Below, piece after piece: positions 5,006 to 9,765 of a stretch of DNA of 9,765 nucleotides. Position 1 is the stretch's first letter; each line of letters begins with the position of its first letter. The position numbers and the translations under genes were made by a program. The DNA lies in assembly GCA_009903905.1 (NCBI GenBank), contig WYEI01000239.1, positions 1 through 9,765 on the forward strand, read 5' to 3'. The notes beneath the pieces were generated by a model. It had not been told where the DNA came from, made no database searches, and saw only the letters and a program-made list of their open reading frames with translations. This DNA is from Pyrobaculum sp. GTDB taxonomy: Archaea > Thermoproteota > Thermoprotei > Thermoproteales > Thermoproteaceae.

Positions 5006-5401
5006 TTAAAGAGAATTCAAAAGGCAGATCGCCAAGAGCGTCCCGATTCTGGACTTCGCTCCTCTGTACACGTAGCCGTATCTTTTATAACTTATTTGAA
5101 GCGGAGTTTGTCTATGTAGGTGATGAGGAACTCGGGTCTGCAGAGTTTGATGAGGACATAGGCCGCTGACATCTACAAAAGAGGAAAGGGTGCTACGACA
5201 GAGGCATCTAGACGCCGGACTGGTTGCAGTTACATCTAAAGACTTCCGTAGGTCCGACGTGTAGAAAGAGCCGTTTCCGTAGATCTCTAGACGCTTAGGC
5301 ACAACCACGCCGCCGTAGACGCCGCATCTCACCGCGTCTCCTGCCAAGACGCATACGGCAAAAAGCCCGCTTAGGAAAGCCAGCATAGAAGACAGAAGCA
5401 C
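5006..5401 (-). CDS. Putative secreted peptide gene split by a G10 tract
   Basis: From GTG 5401 the frame encodes 131 aa with a signal-peptide-like start (MLLSSMLAFLSGLFAVCVLAG), then a hydrophilic region to about residue 60. The TATA box (CTTTAAATT, centred near 5459) instead predicts a start at GTG 5436, with in-frame TTG 5430 and ATG 5415. Those starts are out of phase with the body because of ten Gs at 5410-5401; one more G would join them as MELIYLPMAGGG plus the signal peptide. The C-terminal half (after about residue 60) is Ser/Cys/His-rich, looks unnatural and lies antisense to the C/D RNA, so the true 3' end is doubtful. It is either a phase-variable gene or a decaying one. Function is unknown. 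Confidence 0.35.
   Translation of the reverse strand: MLLSSMLAFLSGLFAVCVLAGDAVRCGVYGGVVVPKRLEIYGNGSFYTSDLRKSLDVTATSPASRCLCRSTLSSFVDVSGLCPHQTLQTRVPHHLHRQTPLQISYKRYGYVYRGAKSRIGTLLAICLLNSL
5082..5090 (+). promoter_or_regulatory. TATA box for the C/D RNA
   Basis: CTTTTATAA is centred at about 5086, roughly 26 nt before the predicted RNA 5' end near 5112, which leaves a short leader before box C. Confidence 0.6.
5112..5176 (+). ncRNA. Box C/D guide sRNA
   Basis: The motifs occur in the right order and spacing: box C GTGATGA (5120-5126), an 11-nt guide (5127-5137), box D' CTGC (5138-5141, one mismatch to CTGA), a 6-nt spacer, box C' TGATGA (5148-5153), a 12-nt guide (5154-5165) and box D CTGA (5166-5169). 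TGTAG and CTACA flank the unit and can form a terminal stem. A TATA box about 26 nt upstream gives independent support. Such RNAs direct 2'-O-methylation of rRNA or tRNA by fibrillarin/Nop5/L7Ae. By the N+5 rule the modified bases would pair with C5133 and G5161. I could not assign targets. The gene lies antisense to the 3' part of the poly-G gene. Confidence 0.8.
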
Positions 5402-5410
5402 CCCCCCCCC
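5401..5410 (-). repeat. Homopolymeric G10 tract (C10 on + strand)
   Basis: Ten consecutive Gs on the minus strand follow ATGGC near the start of the putative secreted-peptide gene. Length change by slippage would switch which start is in frame. Confidence 0.9.
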
Positions 5411-5454
5411 GCCATCGGCAGATAGATCAACTCCACAGACTCCGCCGGAGACTC

Positions 5455-5464
5455 AATTTAAAGG
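5455..5464 (-). promoter_or_regulatory. TATA box for the poly-G gene
   Basis: TTTAAATT on the minus strand starts 2 nt after the TAA stop (5467-5465) of the reductase gene and is centred about 23 nt before GTG 5436. Confidence 0.5.
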
Positions 5465-6427
5465 TTACCTTATCAACGCGGCCACCAGCTTGACCGCATG
5501 TGCCGGTCTTTTTGAAAGCGCTAGGAAGAGCGTCTTCGCGGAGAGGTTCTCCTCTATGTAGTCCCTCAGCACCGAGTCGTCCGCCAGCTCGATGAGGGGC
5601 TCGCCACGGGCGAGCAACCTCTGCGCAGTTCTGAGGAGCCTCTTCTGGAACTCCACCTGACCAGCTATCTTCTCCACGCCGCGGCGGTAGGCCTCCAGCG
5701 GCCTCTTGGTCTTAAGCGCCTCAGCCAAGGCAAGCGCGGAGAGTATGCCCGGCCTTATGCCCTCGCCCGTCAGCGGGTACACGAGACCCGCCGCCTCGCC
5801 CACGCGGAACGCCTCCCCGTCGTGAAGCACCACCCTGGGCATGACGGTGAGGGGGGCGCCCCGGACGTCCACCACCCGGCCGCCGCCTAGCCACCTCTCC
5901 ACGAAGGCATACACGTAGGGGACGGGGTTCTCCACGCCGACGAAGCCTCCCCCGACGTTGTAAACCCCGCCATGTGGAAACACCCAGTAGAACCCCGCCG
6001 CGTCCGGCGGGAAGACGAAGTAGGCGGTTTCGTCGTCCAGCTTCACCCCCTCCACATACGCCCTCGCCACCGTTATCCTCTCGCCGACGCTCATGTAGGG
6101 CCCACCCGCCTTCACCCGGACCTCGGCGGGCTCCTCCACGGCGGCGCCCCCCACGCGCATAGACTCCACCCACCGCTGCTTATCCACTATGTACCACCGT
6201 GTGGCGCGGTAAGACACCTCCCCCACCGCCCTCCTCCACGAGTAGAAAACATAGCGGCGCACCTTGTCAACCACGTATTTCAACTCCACCATGGGCGTCT
6301 CGACGGGCACAGCCTCGCCGCAGGCCTTAAAGTAGCGCCGAGACCTCTCCACCCCCCTACCCCCGCCGTACGCCCTCAAAAAAGCCGCGCCGGAGGGGCC
6401 AAGCCCTAGCACCTCCACAAGCCTCAT
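5465..6427 (-). CDS. Geranylgeranyl-reductase-family FAD-dependent oxidoreductase
   Basis: This 320-aa flavoprotein belongs to the geranylgeranyl reductase family, which saturates isoprenoid double bonds, for example in archaeal ether lipids. Visible motifs are the dinucleotide-binding GLGPSG (8-13), KACGE near 35-38, YRATRWYIVDKQRW (73-86), the substrate-side FVFPPDAAGFYWVFP (137-151) with YNVGGGF after it, and the FAD-contact segment RVGEAAGLVYPLTGEGIRPG (208-227). It is shorter than typical digeranylgeranylglycerophospholipid reductase (around 400 aa): the N-terminal Rossmann segment is trimmed and the usual acidic second strand is hard to place. The exact substrate is therefore open. ATG 6427 fits a leaderless start from TATA GTTAAATATC (6457-6448). 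A 6-bp inverted repeat spans the start codon. Confidence 0.82.
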   Translation of the reverse strand: MRLVEVLGLGPSGAAFLRAYGGGRGVERSRRYFKACGEAVPVETPMVELKYVVDKVRRYVFYSWRRAVGEVSYRATRWYIVDKQRWVESMRVGGAAVEEPAEVRVKAGGPYMSVGERITVARAYVEGVKLDDETAYFVFPPDAAGFYWVFPHGGVYNVGGGFVGVENPVPYVYAFVERWLGGGRVVDVRGAPLTVMPRVVLHDGEAFRVGEAAGLVYPLTGEGIRPGILSALALAEALKTKRPLEAYRRGVEKIAGQVEFQKRLLRTAQRLLARGEPLIELADDSVLRDYIEENLSAKTLFLALSKRPAHAVKLVAALIR

Positions 6428-6457
6428 CGTGAGGCAACCGACTCAGATATTTAACCT
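6421..6457 (-). promoter_or_regulatory. Reductase promoter with dyad over the start codon
   Basis: The TATA box GTTAAATATC is centred about 25 nt before ATG 6427. GCCTCA (6421-6426) and TGAGGC (6430-6435) form a perfect 6-bp dyad with a TCG centre on the plus strand, covering the predicted start site, where an operator could sit. A second dyad (ATCCC-GGGAT type) lies at 6465-6479. Confidence 0.45.
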
Positions 6458-6479
6458 TGTGTTTATCCCGGGTTGGGAT

Positions 6480-6768
6480 GCCTAATCGGCCTTGAGACCG
6501 CCCCACCTCTCTATCGACTCCCTCAGCTCTTCGCAACGCGCCTACGCGACCTCCGAAGCCCTTGACGCCCCCCCGTAGACCGTGGGTTTTTCGCCGGTAA
6601 TTTAACCCCGCCGCCCTCGCCGCGTCGTCGGCGCCGGCGGCTTCCGCGCTAGGCGGAGCCGGGGGGTGGGGGTTACGAGTGGCCACGCCGTGGGCGTTTT
6701 CAAACGGATCGGCGCCGGGACTGTTGAAGAGGCGGGGTTCGCCGCGGCGGCGCGTCCGCGACACGCCG
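6480..6768. other. Gene-poor, apparently decayed region
   Basis: No confident gene lies between the reductase and the CBS gene. Long open frames exist on both strands, but they are Arg/Pro/Ala-rich as expected in GC-rich DNA. On the minus strand a natural-looking segment, CEELRESIERWGGLKAD, ends at a TAG near 6484-6486, with an in-frame stop about 20 codons upstream and a C7 tract (6568-6574) close by. A TATA-like GTTAAATTACC lies near 6606-6596. On the plus strand 6685-6750 contains another coding-like stretch (GHAVGVFKRIGAGTVEEAGF). These could be scraps of dead genes. Confidence 0.35.
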
Positions 6769-7194
6769 CTAGGCGCTCATCCCGGGTTCGAAGGTCCATT
6801 CATAGTACTCCGCGATTTCTCTGAGGACCGCCTCATCCCTTATTAGATCCCTTATGGAGAGCACGCCGTAGAGCCTCTCGTCTTTTGTAACCACGATGTG
6901 TCTAATCCCGTATCTCCTGAAAATCTCTGCCGCCCTCGCCGCCGGCTCGTCGTGCTCCAGCGTGATTACGGTTTTCGTGGCTATGGTGTCCACAGCCGCG
7001 TCTAGGGCTACGTCGTACGCCACAGCCCTCACCACGTCGCGTTCTGAGACGACGCCGACTATTCTGTATGGGTCTTTGGGGTCCACCAACACGACTAAGC
7101 CAACCCCGCGTTGAGACATGAGCCTCGCCACCTCCCTTATGGGCGTCGTTGGGTAGGCCTTAACCACGTCGGTCTTCGCATACTGCCCGATCAC
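6769..7194 (-). CDS. CBS-domain pair protein
   Basis: The 141-aa protein consists of two tandem CBS domains (about 8-62 and 72-125) and nothing else. Typical features are the VVxAYPTTPIREVARLM start of the first repeat, GVVSERDVVRAV at its end, then ITLEHDEPAARAAEIFRRYG and GVLSIRDLIRDE in the second. CBS pairs (Bateman modules) bind adenine nucleotides such as AMP, ATP or SAM and act as sensors; a free-standing pair probably regulates a partner protein by contact. GTG 7194 is favoured because the palindromic TATA box centred at 7218 lies about 25 nt upstream. It shares that promoter with the divergent gene at 7245. Confidence 0.9.
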   Translation of the reverse strand: MIGQYAKTDVVKAYPTTPIREVARLMSQRGVGLVVLVDPKDPYRIVGVVSERDVVRAVAYDVALDAAVDTIATKTVITLEHDEPAARAAEIFRRYGIRHIVVTKDERLYGVLSIRDLIRDEAVLREIAEYYEWTFEPGMSA

Positions 7195-7212
7195 GTACTA
7201 AATTCACCCCAC

Positions 7213-7224
7213 ATAAATATTTAT
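7213..7224. promoter_or_regulatory. Palindromic TATA box shared by two divergent genes
   Basis: ATAAATATTTAT is a perfect 12-bp palindrome. Its centre is about 24.5 nt from GTG 7194 on the minus strand and 26.5 nt from ATG 7245 on the plus strand. No other TATA-like element lies in the 50-bp gap. Confidence 0.7.
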
Positions 7225-7244
7225 AGTGACGACGAGGCTTCCCC

Positions 7245-7625
7245 ATGGATAGGCTCAGGAGCGAGGAGCTACTCCACCTCGTGGAACTCGTCAAGCTGAA
7301 GTCAGCCGTGGGATCCGACTACCTCAAGGAATTTATCGACGGCATTATCAGGGAGACCTACCTAAGGCTGAGGATCCTGGACGTGTTATCTCTGCCCGAG
7401 ATATCGCTGGACTCAGCCGAGGAGAAGCCGCTGGGAGACGTCGTGAAAAACCTGGAAGATATGTGCGCCCGGTACGAGCAACACCTAGCAGACGTGAGGC
7501 GGCTAAGGGAGGCGGCGAAGACGCCCCTAGAGCTGGAGCTCGCCGCCGCGCTGGAGAAGTCGCTGGAGCGATCCCACGTGACCATCCGCATGTTGATCAA
7601 CGCCCTGACGGAGTCAGGGAGGTAG
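7245..7625 (+). CDS. Hypothetical all-helical protein
   Basis: I do not recognise this 126-aa protein. It is rich in Leu, Glu, Arg and Lys and looks like four or five amphipathic helices, with a likely coiled coil or helical hairpin at about 67-95 ([20 protein letters not shown]). It has one Cys and no signal peptide or membrane span. A ferritin-like bundle was considered, but no clear paired ExxH metal motifs are present. ATG 7245 fits the shared palindromic TATA box about 26 nt upstream. It diverges from the CBS protein, hinting at coordinated expression. Its 3' end overlaps the convergent cren7 gene by 12 nt. Confidence 0.75.
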   Translation: MDRLRSEELLHLVELVKLKSAVGSDYLKEFIDGIIRETYLRLRILDVLSLPEISLDSAEEKPLGDVVKNLEDMCARYEQHLADVRRLREAAKTPLELELAAALEKSLERSHVTIRMLINALTESGR

Positions 7626-7793
7626 CCGCATCACGACCTTCCTCACCGTCTTGCCGTCCGGCAACTTGAAGAGAGCCACCACCACCCCCGGCTTCCCCGG
7701 CGGCTGGAGCACCCACGCCTTCACCGGCTTAAGCCAATACTTCCTCCCAGCGTACTCCACCTCATATATGCTGTTGAGAATCTCCTCAGCCAC
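7614..7793 (-). CDS. cren7: Chromatin protein Cren7
   Basis: This 59-aa frame (GTG 7793 to TGA 7616-7614) matches Cren7, the small crenarchaeal DNA-binding protein with an SH3-like fold. The best anchors are [12 protein letters not shown] and [12 protein letters not shown] (about 25-48), which line up with the Cren7 beta-strand core that contacts the minor groove and bends DNA. The tail [10 protein letters not shown] is also characteristic. The protein is basic and full length for the family (about 60 aa). The GTG start fits TATA TTATATAG (7820-7813) about 23 nt upstream, so the mRNA is probably leaderless. That TATA box contains the stop codon of the upstream 165-aa gene. It converges with the 126-aa hypothetical gene, overlapping by 12 nt. 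Confidence 0.88.
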   Translation of the reverse strand: MAEEILNSIYEVEYAGRKYWLKPVKAWVLQPPGKPGVVVALFKLPDGKTVRKVVMRLPP

Positions 7794-7811
7794 GGGTGTT
7801 CCCCTCTCCAG

Positions 7812-7822
7812 CTATATAAGGT
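7812..7822 (-). promoter_or_regulatory. TATA box for cren7, containing the upstream stop codon
   Basis: The minus strand CCTTATATAGC is centred about 23 nt before GTG 7793. Its TAG (7814-7812) is the stop codon of the 165-aa gene upstream. Confidence 0.65.
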
Positions 7823-8309
7823 TAACTGGCACCTCTATCTCTACGTCTGCCTCCACATAATGCGGTTGGTAGACCGCCTCTAGTAGCCCCCCTAGGGGGC
7901 CTCCGACCTTCACTAGGATCATCTTGTGTACGTACCGCCTTGCGTCTGGCAACGGGGCTCCGAGACATGCGACCCCGACGTCAAAGGGGCCGAACTCTCT
8001 GAAGACGTCTTCGGCGGACCAACTACCTTCAAGCACCACAAGGGCGACGCGATCTGGAAGCGACGCGGCGAGCTCCACGGCGCCTGAGGTTTCGAAGGGC
8101 CCCACCGCCGTCACGTAGGGCGCTAGGAACAAGACGTCGCCGTGCCAGCCGCAGGGGTAGGTAAAGACCAGCGCCCTCTTGGGCGATAATTCAAGAACTT
8201 TTTCGATTACGTAAGCACGGTGTTTCTGGAGGAGTACGGAGAAGGCTCTGTACAGCTTGAGAACTCCCTCGTCGCGCCACTCTCTAGAGTATATGACAAG
8301 CTTCTTCAC
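7812..8309 (-). CDS. Hypothetical 165-aa protein
   Basis: I do not recognise this protein. It begins MKKLVIYSREWRDEGVLKLY and alternates hydrophobic strands (RALVFTYPCGWHGDVLFLAP, VALVVLEG, DVGVACLGAPLPD) with helices, suggesting an alpha/beta Rossmann-like domain. The ALVVLEGSW and VACLGAPLPDARRY segments resemble strand ends of such folds, but no methyltransferase or P-loop signature is clear. No signal peptide or membrane helix is seen. GTG 8309 fits TATA TTTAAAAC (about 8334-8327) some 22 nt upstream. The gene diverges from aIF5B across a 90-bp gap and ends inside the cren7 promoter. A role related to translation or chromatin would be guesswork. Confidence 0.75.
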   Translation of the reverse strand: MKKLVIYSREWRDEGVLKLYRAFSVLLQKHRAYVIEKVLELSPKRALVFTYPCGWHGDVLFLAPYVTAVGPFETSGAVELAASLPDRVALVVLEGSWSAEDVFREFGPFDVGVACLGAPLPDARRYVHKMILVKVGGPLGGLLEAVYQPHYVEADVEIEVPVNLI

Positions 8310-8326
8310 AATCGTGGCCGTCCAGT

Positions 8327-8334
8327 GTTTTAAA
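8327..8334 (-). promoter_or_regulatory. TATA box for the 165-aa gene
   Basis: TTTAAAAC on the minus strand is centred about 22 nt before GTG 8309. It lies back-to-back with the aIF5B promoter in the 90-bp divergent gap. Confidence 0.5.
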
Positions 8335-8369
8335 TGCTGTCCGTTACGCCTTAGAAGCAGTACTGGTAA

Positions 8370-8380
8370 GGTATTTTAAT
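8370..8380 (+). promoter_or_regulatory. TATA box for aIF5B
   Basis: GGTATTTTAAT is centred about 25 nt before ATG 8400. An in-frame ATG at 8379 overlaps this element, so it would not be in the transcript; this decides for 8400. Confidence 0.55.
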
Positions 8381-8399
8381 GGGGATTCCGGTTTTTTCT

Positions 8400-9765
8400 A
8401 TGGCTGTCAGGTCGCCTTTCGTGGTGGTTATGGGGCACGTGGACGTGGGGAAGACTCTCCTGCTGGACAAGATAAGGGGGACCTCCGTGGCGTATAGAGA
8501 GCCCGGCATGATCACACAACACATAGGCATGAGCTTCGTCCCGTGGCAAGCCGTGGAGAAGTTCGCAGGCCCGCTGGTGGATAGGCTGAAACTAAGGGGA
8601 CGCATCTGGATACCGGGTTTCCTCTTCATAGACACGCCGGGACATGCCGCCTTCGCCAACCTACGCAGGAGGGGCGGATCAGTGGCCGACTTGGCCATCC
8701 TTGTGGTGGATATTACCTCCGGCCTGGAGGACCAGGGCGTCGAGTCCCTCAAGCTTATCCAGAGCAGGGGGGTGCCCTTCGTCATCGCCGCAAACAAGCT
8801 AGACAGGATATATGGGTGGAGGTCCGTGGAGAACAGGCCATTTCTGACGGCCGTTGAGGAGCAGGAGTGGCACGCCGTGGCCACCCTCGAGGAGAGGATC
8901 GGGAAGCTCATCGACCAGCTCTCCCGCTTCGGCATAGAGGCGGATAGGTACGACCGCGTCAGAGACTTCAAGACCCAGGTCCCCATAATACCCACAAGCG
9001 CCGTGACGGGGGAAGGCGTGGCCGACCTCCTCCTCGTCCTAGCCGGCGTCAGCCAAAGGTTTATCCCAAGGCAGAAGCTGGAGGTCCACGAGGGGCCGGC
9101 CAAAGGCGTAGTCATGGAGGTTAAGGAGGAGAGAGGGCTCGGTGTGGTGGCCGACGCCATCCTCTACGACGGGAGGCTGAGGAGGGGGGACACCGTGGTG
9201 ACCGCCGGAATAGACGGGCCGAGGGAGGCGAGGGTCAGGATGTTGATAATGCCGAAGCCTCTGGAGGAGATGAGAGACCCGGAGGACCGCTACATGGCTG
9301 TGGAGGAGGTCAAGGCGGCCGCCGGCGTGCGCATAGTGGCGGACGGGCTTGAGGGCGTCGTCTCGGGGGCGCCGGTGTTCGCCGTGTGGACGCCGCAGGA
9401 CCTCGCAGAGGCCCTTAAACTTGTGAAGGAGGAGATCGCGGAGATAAAGATAGAGTCAGATAGAGAGGGCGTCTTGGTGAGGGCGGATACCTTCGGCACG
9501 TTGGAGAGTATAGTCCTGTTCCTGAGGCAACAGGGCGTGCCGGTGAGGAAAGCCGACGTGGGGCCGCCCACCCACAAAGACGTGGTGGAGGCGGTCCTCA
9601 GCAGGAGGAAGAACCCCGCATACGGGGTCATCCTAGCCTTCAATGTGAAGATCCCGCCGGAGGTGGAGAAGGAGGCCATGTCCGCCGGCGTCAAGATCAT
9701 AAGAGGCGAGATCCTCTACCGCATCTTCGACGAGTACATGAAGTGGTCGCACGAGGTCAAGACGA
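8400..9765 (+). CDS. infB: Translation initiation factor aIF5B (3' end beyond window)
   Basis: This is the archaeal IF2/eIF5B GTPase, which promotes ribosomal subunit joining. The first 455 codons are present and the frame is open at the window end; the full protein is usually around 590-600 aa. Visible GTPase motifs are G1 GHVDVGKT (12-19), G3 DTPGH (78-82, with catalytic His82) and G4 NKLD (132-135). Domain II follows ([24 protein letters not shown]), then the domain III region ([29 protein letters not shown]) found in IF2/eIF5B. There is no long N-terminal extension, as normal in archaea, and no intein in the visible part. ATG 8400 is chosen over in-frame ATG 8379 from TATA spacing. It diverges from the 165-aa gene. 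Confidence 0.95.
   Translation, partial: MAVRSPFVVVMGHVDVGKTLLLDKIRGTSVAYREPGMITQHIGMSFVPWQAVEKFAGPLVDRLKLRGRIWIPGFLFIDTPGHAAFANLRRRGGSVADLAILVVDITSGLEDQGVESLKLIQSRGVPFVIAANKLDRIYGWRSVENRPFLTAVEEQEWHAVATLEERIGKLIDQLSRFGIEADRYDRVRDFKTQVPIIPTSAVTGEGVADLLLVLAGVSQRFIPRQKLEVHEGPAKGVVMEVKEERGLGVVADAILYDGRLRRGDTVVTAGIDGPREARVRMLIMPKPLEEMRDPEDRYMAVEEVKAAAGVRIVADGLEGVVSGAPVFAVWTPQDLAEALKLVKEEIAEIKIESDREGVLVRADTFGTLESIVLFLRQQGVPVRKADVGPPTHKDVVEAVLSRRKNPAYGVILAFNVKIPPEVEKEAMSAGVKIIRGEILYRIFDEYMKWSHEVKT

Noticed and set aside
5092..5172. 26-aa minus-strand frame beginning MSAAYVLIKL
   Set aside because: It is exactly antisense to the box C/D RNA, whose motifs explain the sequence better, and no promoter at leaderless distance was found.
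6357..6799. Two overlapping minus-strand open frames of 135 and 65 aa
   Set aside because: They are Arg/Pro/Ala-rich GC-driven open frames; one runs into the reductase gene and the other into the CBS gene.
7245..7625. Ferritin or rubrerythrin-like metalloprotein
   Set aside because: The helical pattern is suggestive, but paired Glu/ExxH metal ligands are not present.
8351..9700. Long minus-strand frames of 269 and 136 aa
   Set aside because: They are shadows of aIF5B, whose motifs are unambiguous on the plus strand.

Overview
The window looks like a chromosome segment of a hyperthermophilic crenarchaeon of the Thermoproteales, most likely Pyrobaculum or a close relative. Four things point there: a Cren7 chromatin protein, an archaeal aIF5B, a tRNA gene with two introns at non-canonical positions, and nearly every gene having a TATA box about 22-28 nt before its start codon with no ribosome binding site, which implies leaderless transcripts. 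The DNA is GC-rich by eye except around 181-260 and 800-950. The species cannot be fixed from the sequence alone.

Positions 1-1073 are RNA genes and accessory DNA. On the minus strand, 173-24 looks like a structured non-coding RNA with a strong promoter, a closing helix, internal helices and a T-rich end; I cannot assign it to a known family. Positions 387-954 look like the remains of an integrated element: a displaced tRNA 3' half at one end, an intact tRNA-Glu(CUC) at the other, and a decayed PaREP2-like reading frame between them. The tRNA-Glu has a 23-nt intron in the acceptor stem and an 18-nt intron in the T loop; the displaced copy lacks the T-loop intron.

Positions 1188-5004 hold a metallo-beta-lactamase-fold hydrolase (+), a convergent amidase-signature enzyme (-) preceded by a tiny coupled peptide, a translin/TRAX-like RNA-binding protein (-), a presenilin-type intramembrane aspartyl protease (-), and a divergent 48-aa leaderless small gene (+).

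Positions 5005-6768 hold a box C/D guide RNA with its own promoter (+), a possible secreted-peptide gene whose start is separated from its body by a ten-G tract in the wrong phase (-), a geranylgeranyl-reductase-family flavoprotein (-), and about 340 nt of apparently decayed sequence.

Positions 6769-9765 hold a CBS-pair protein (-) and an unrecognised helical protein (+) that diverge from one palindromic TATA box, Cren7 (-), an unrecognised 165-aa protein (-), and the first 455 codons of aIF5B (+), which runs off the window.

Most protein genes appear to be transcribed singly. At three same-strand junctions the stop codon of one gene lies inside the TATA box of the next, and at a fourth it is 2 nt away. 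The proteins do not form one obvious pathway. They cover RNA metabolism and translation (tRNA-Glu, C/D RNA, translin-like, aIF5B), chromatin (Cren7), membrane proteolysis and isoprenoid chemistry.
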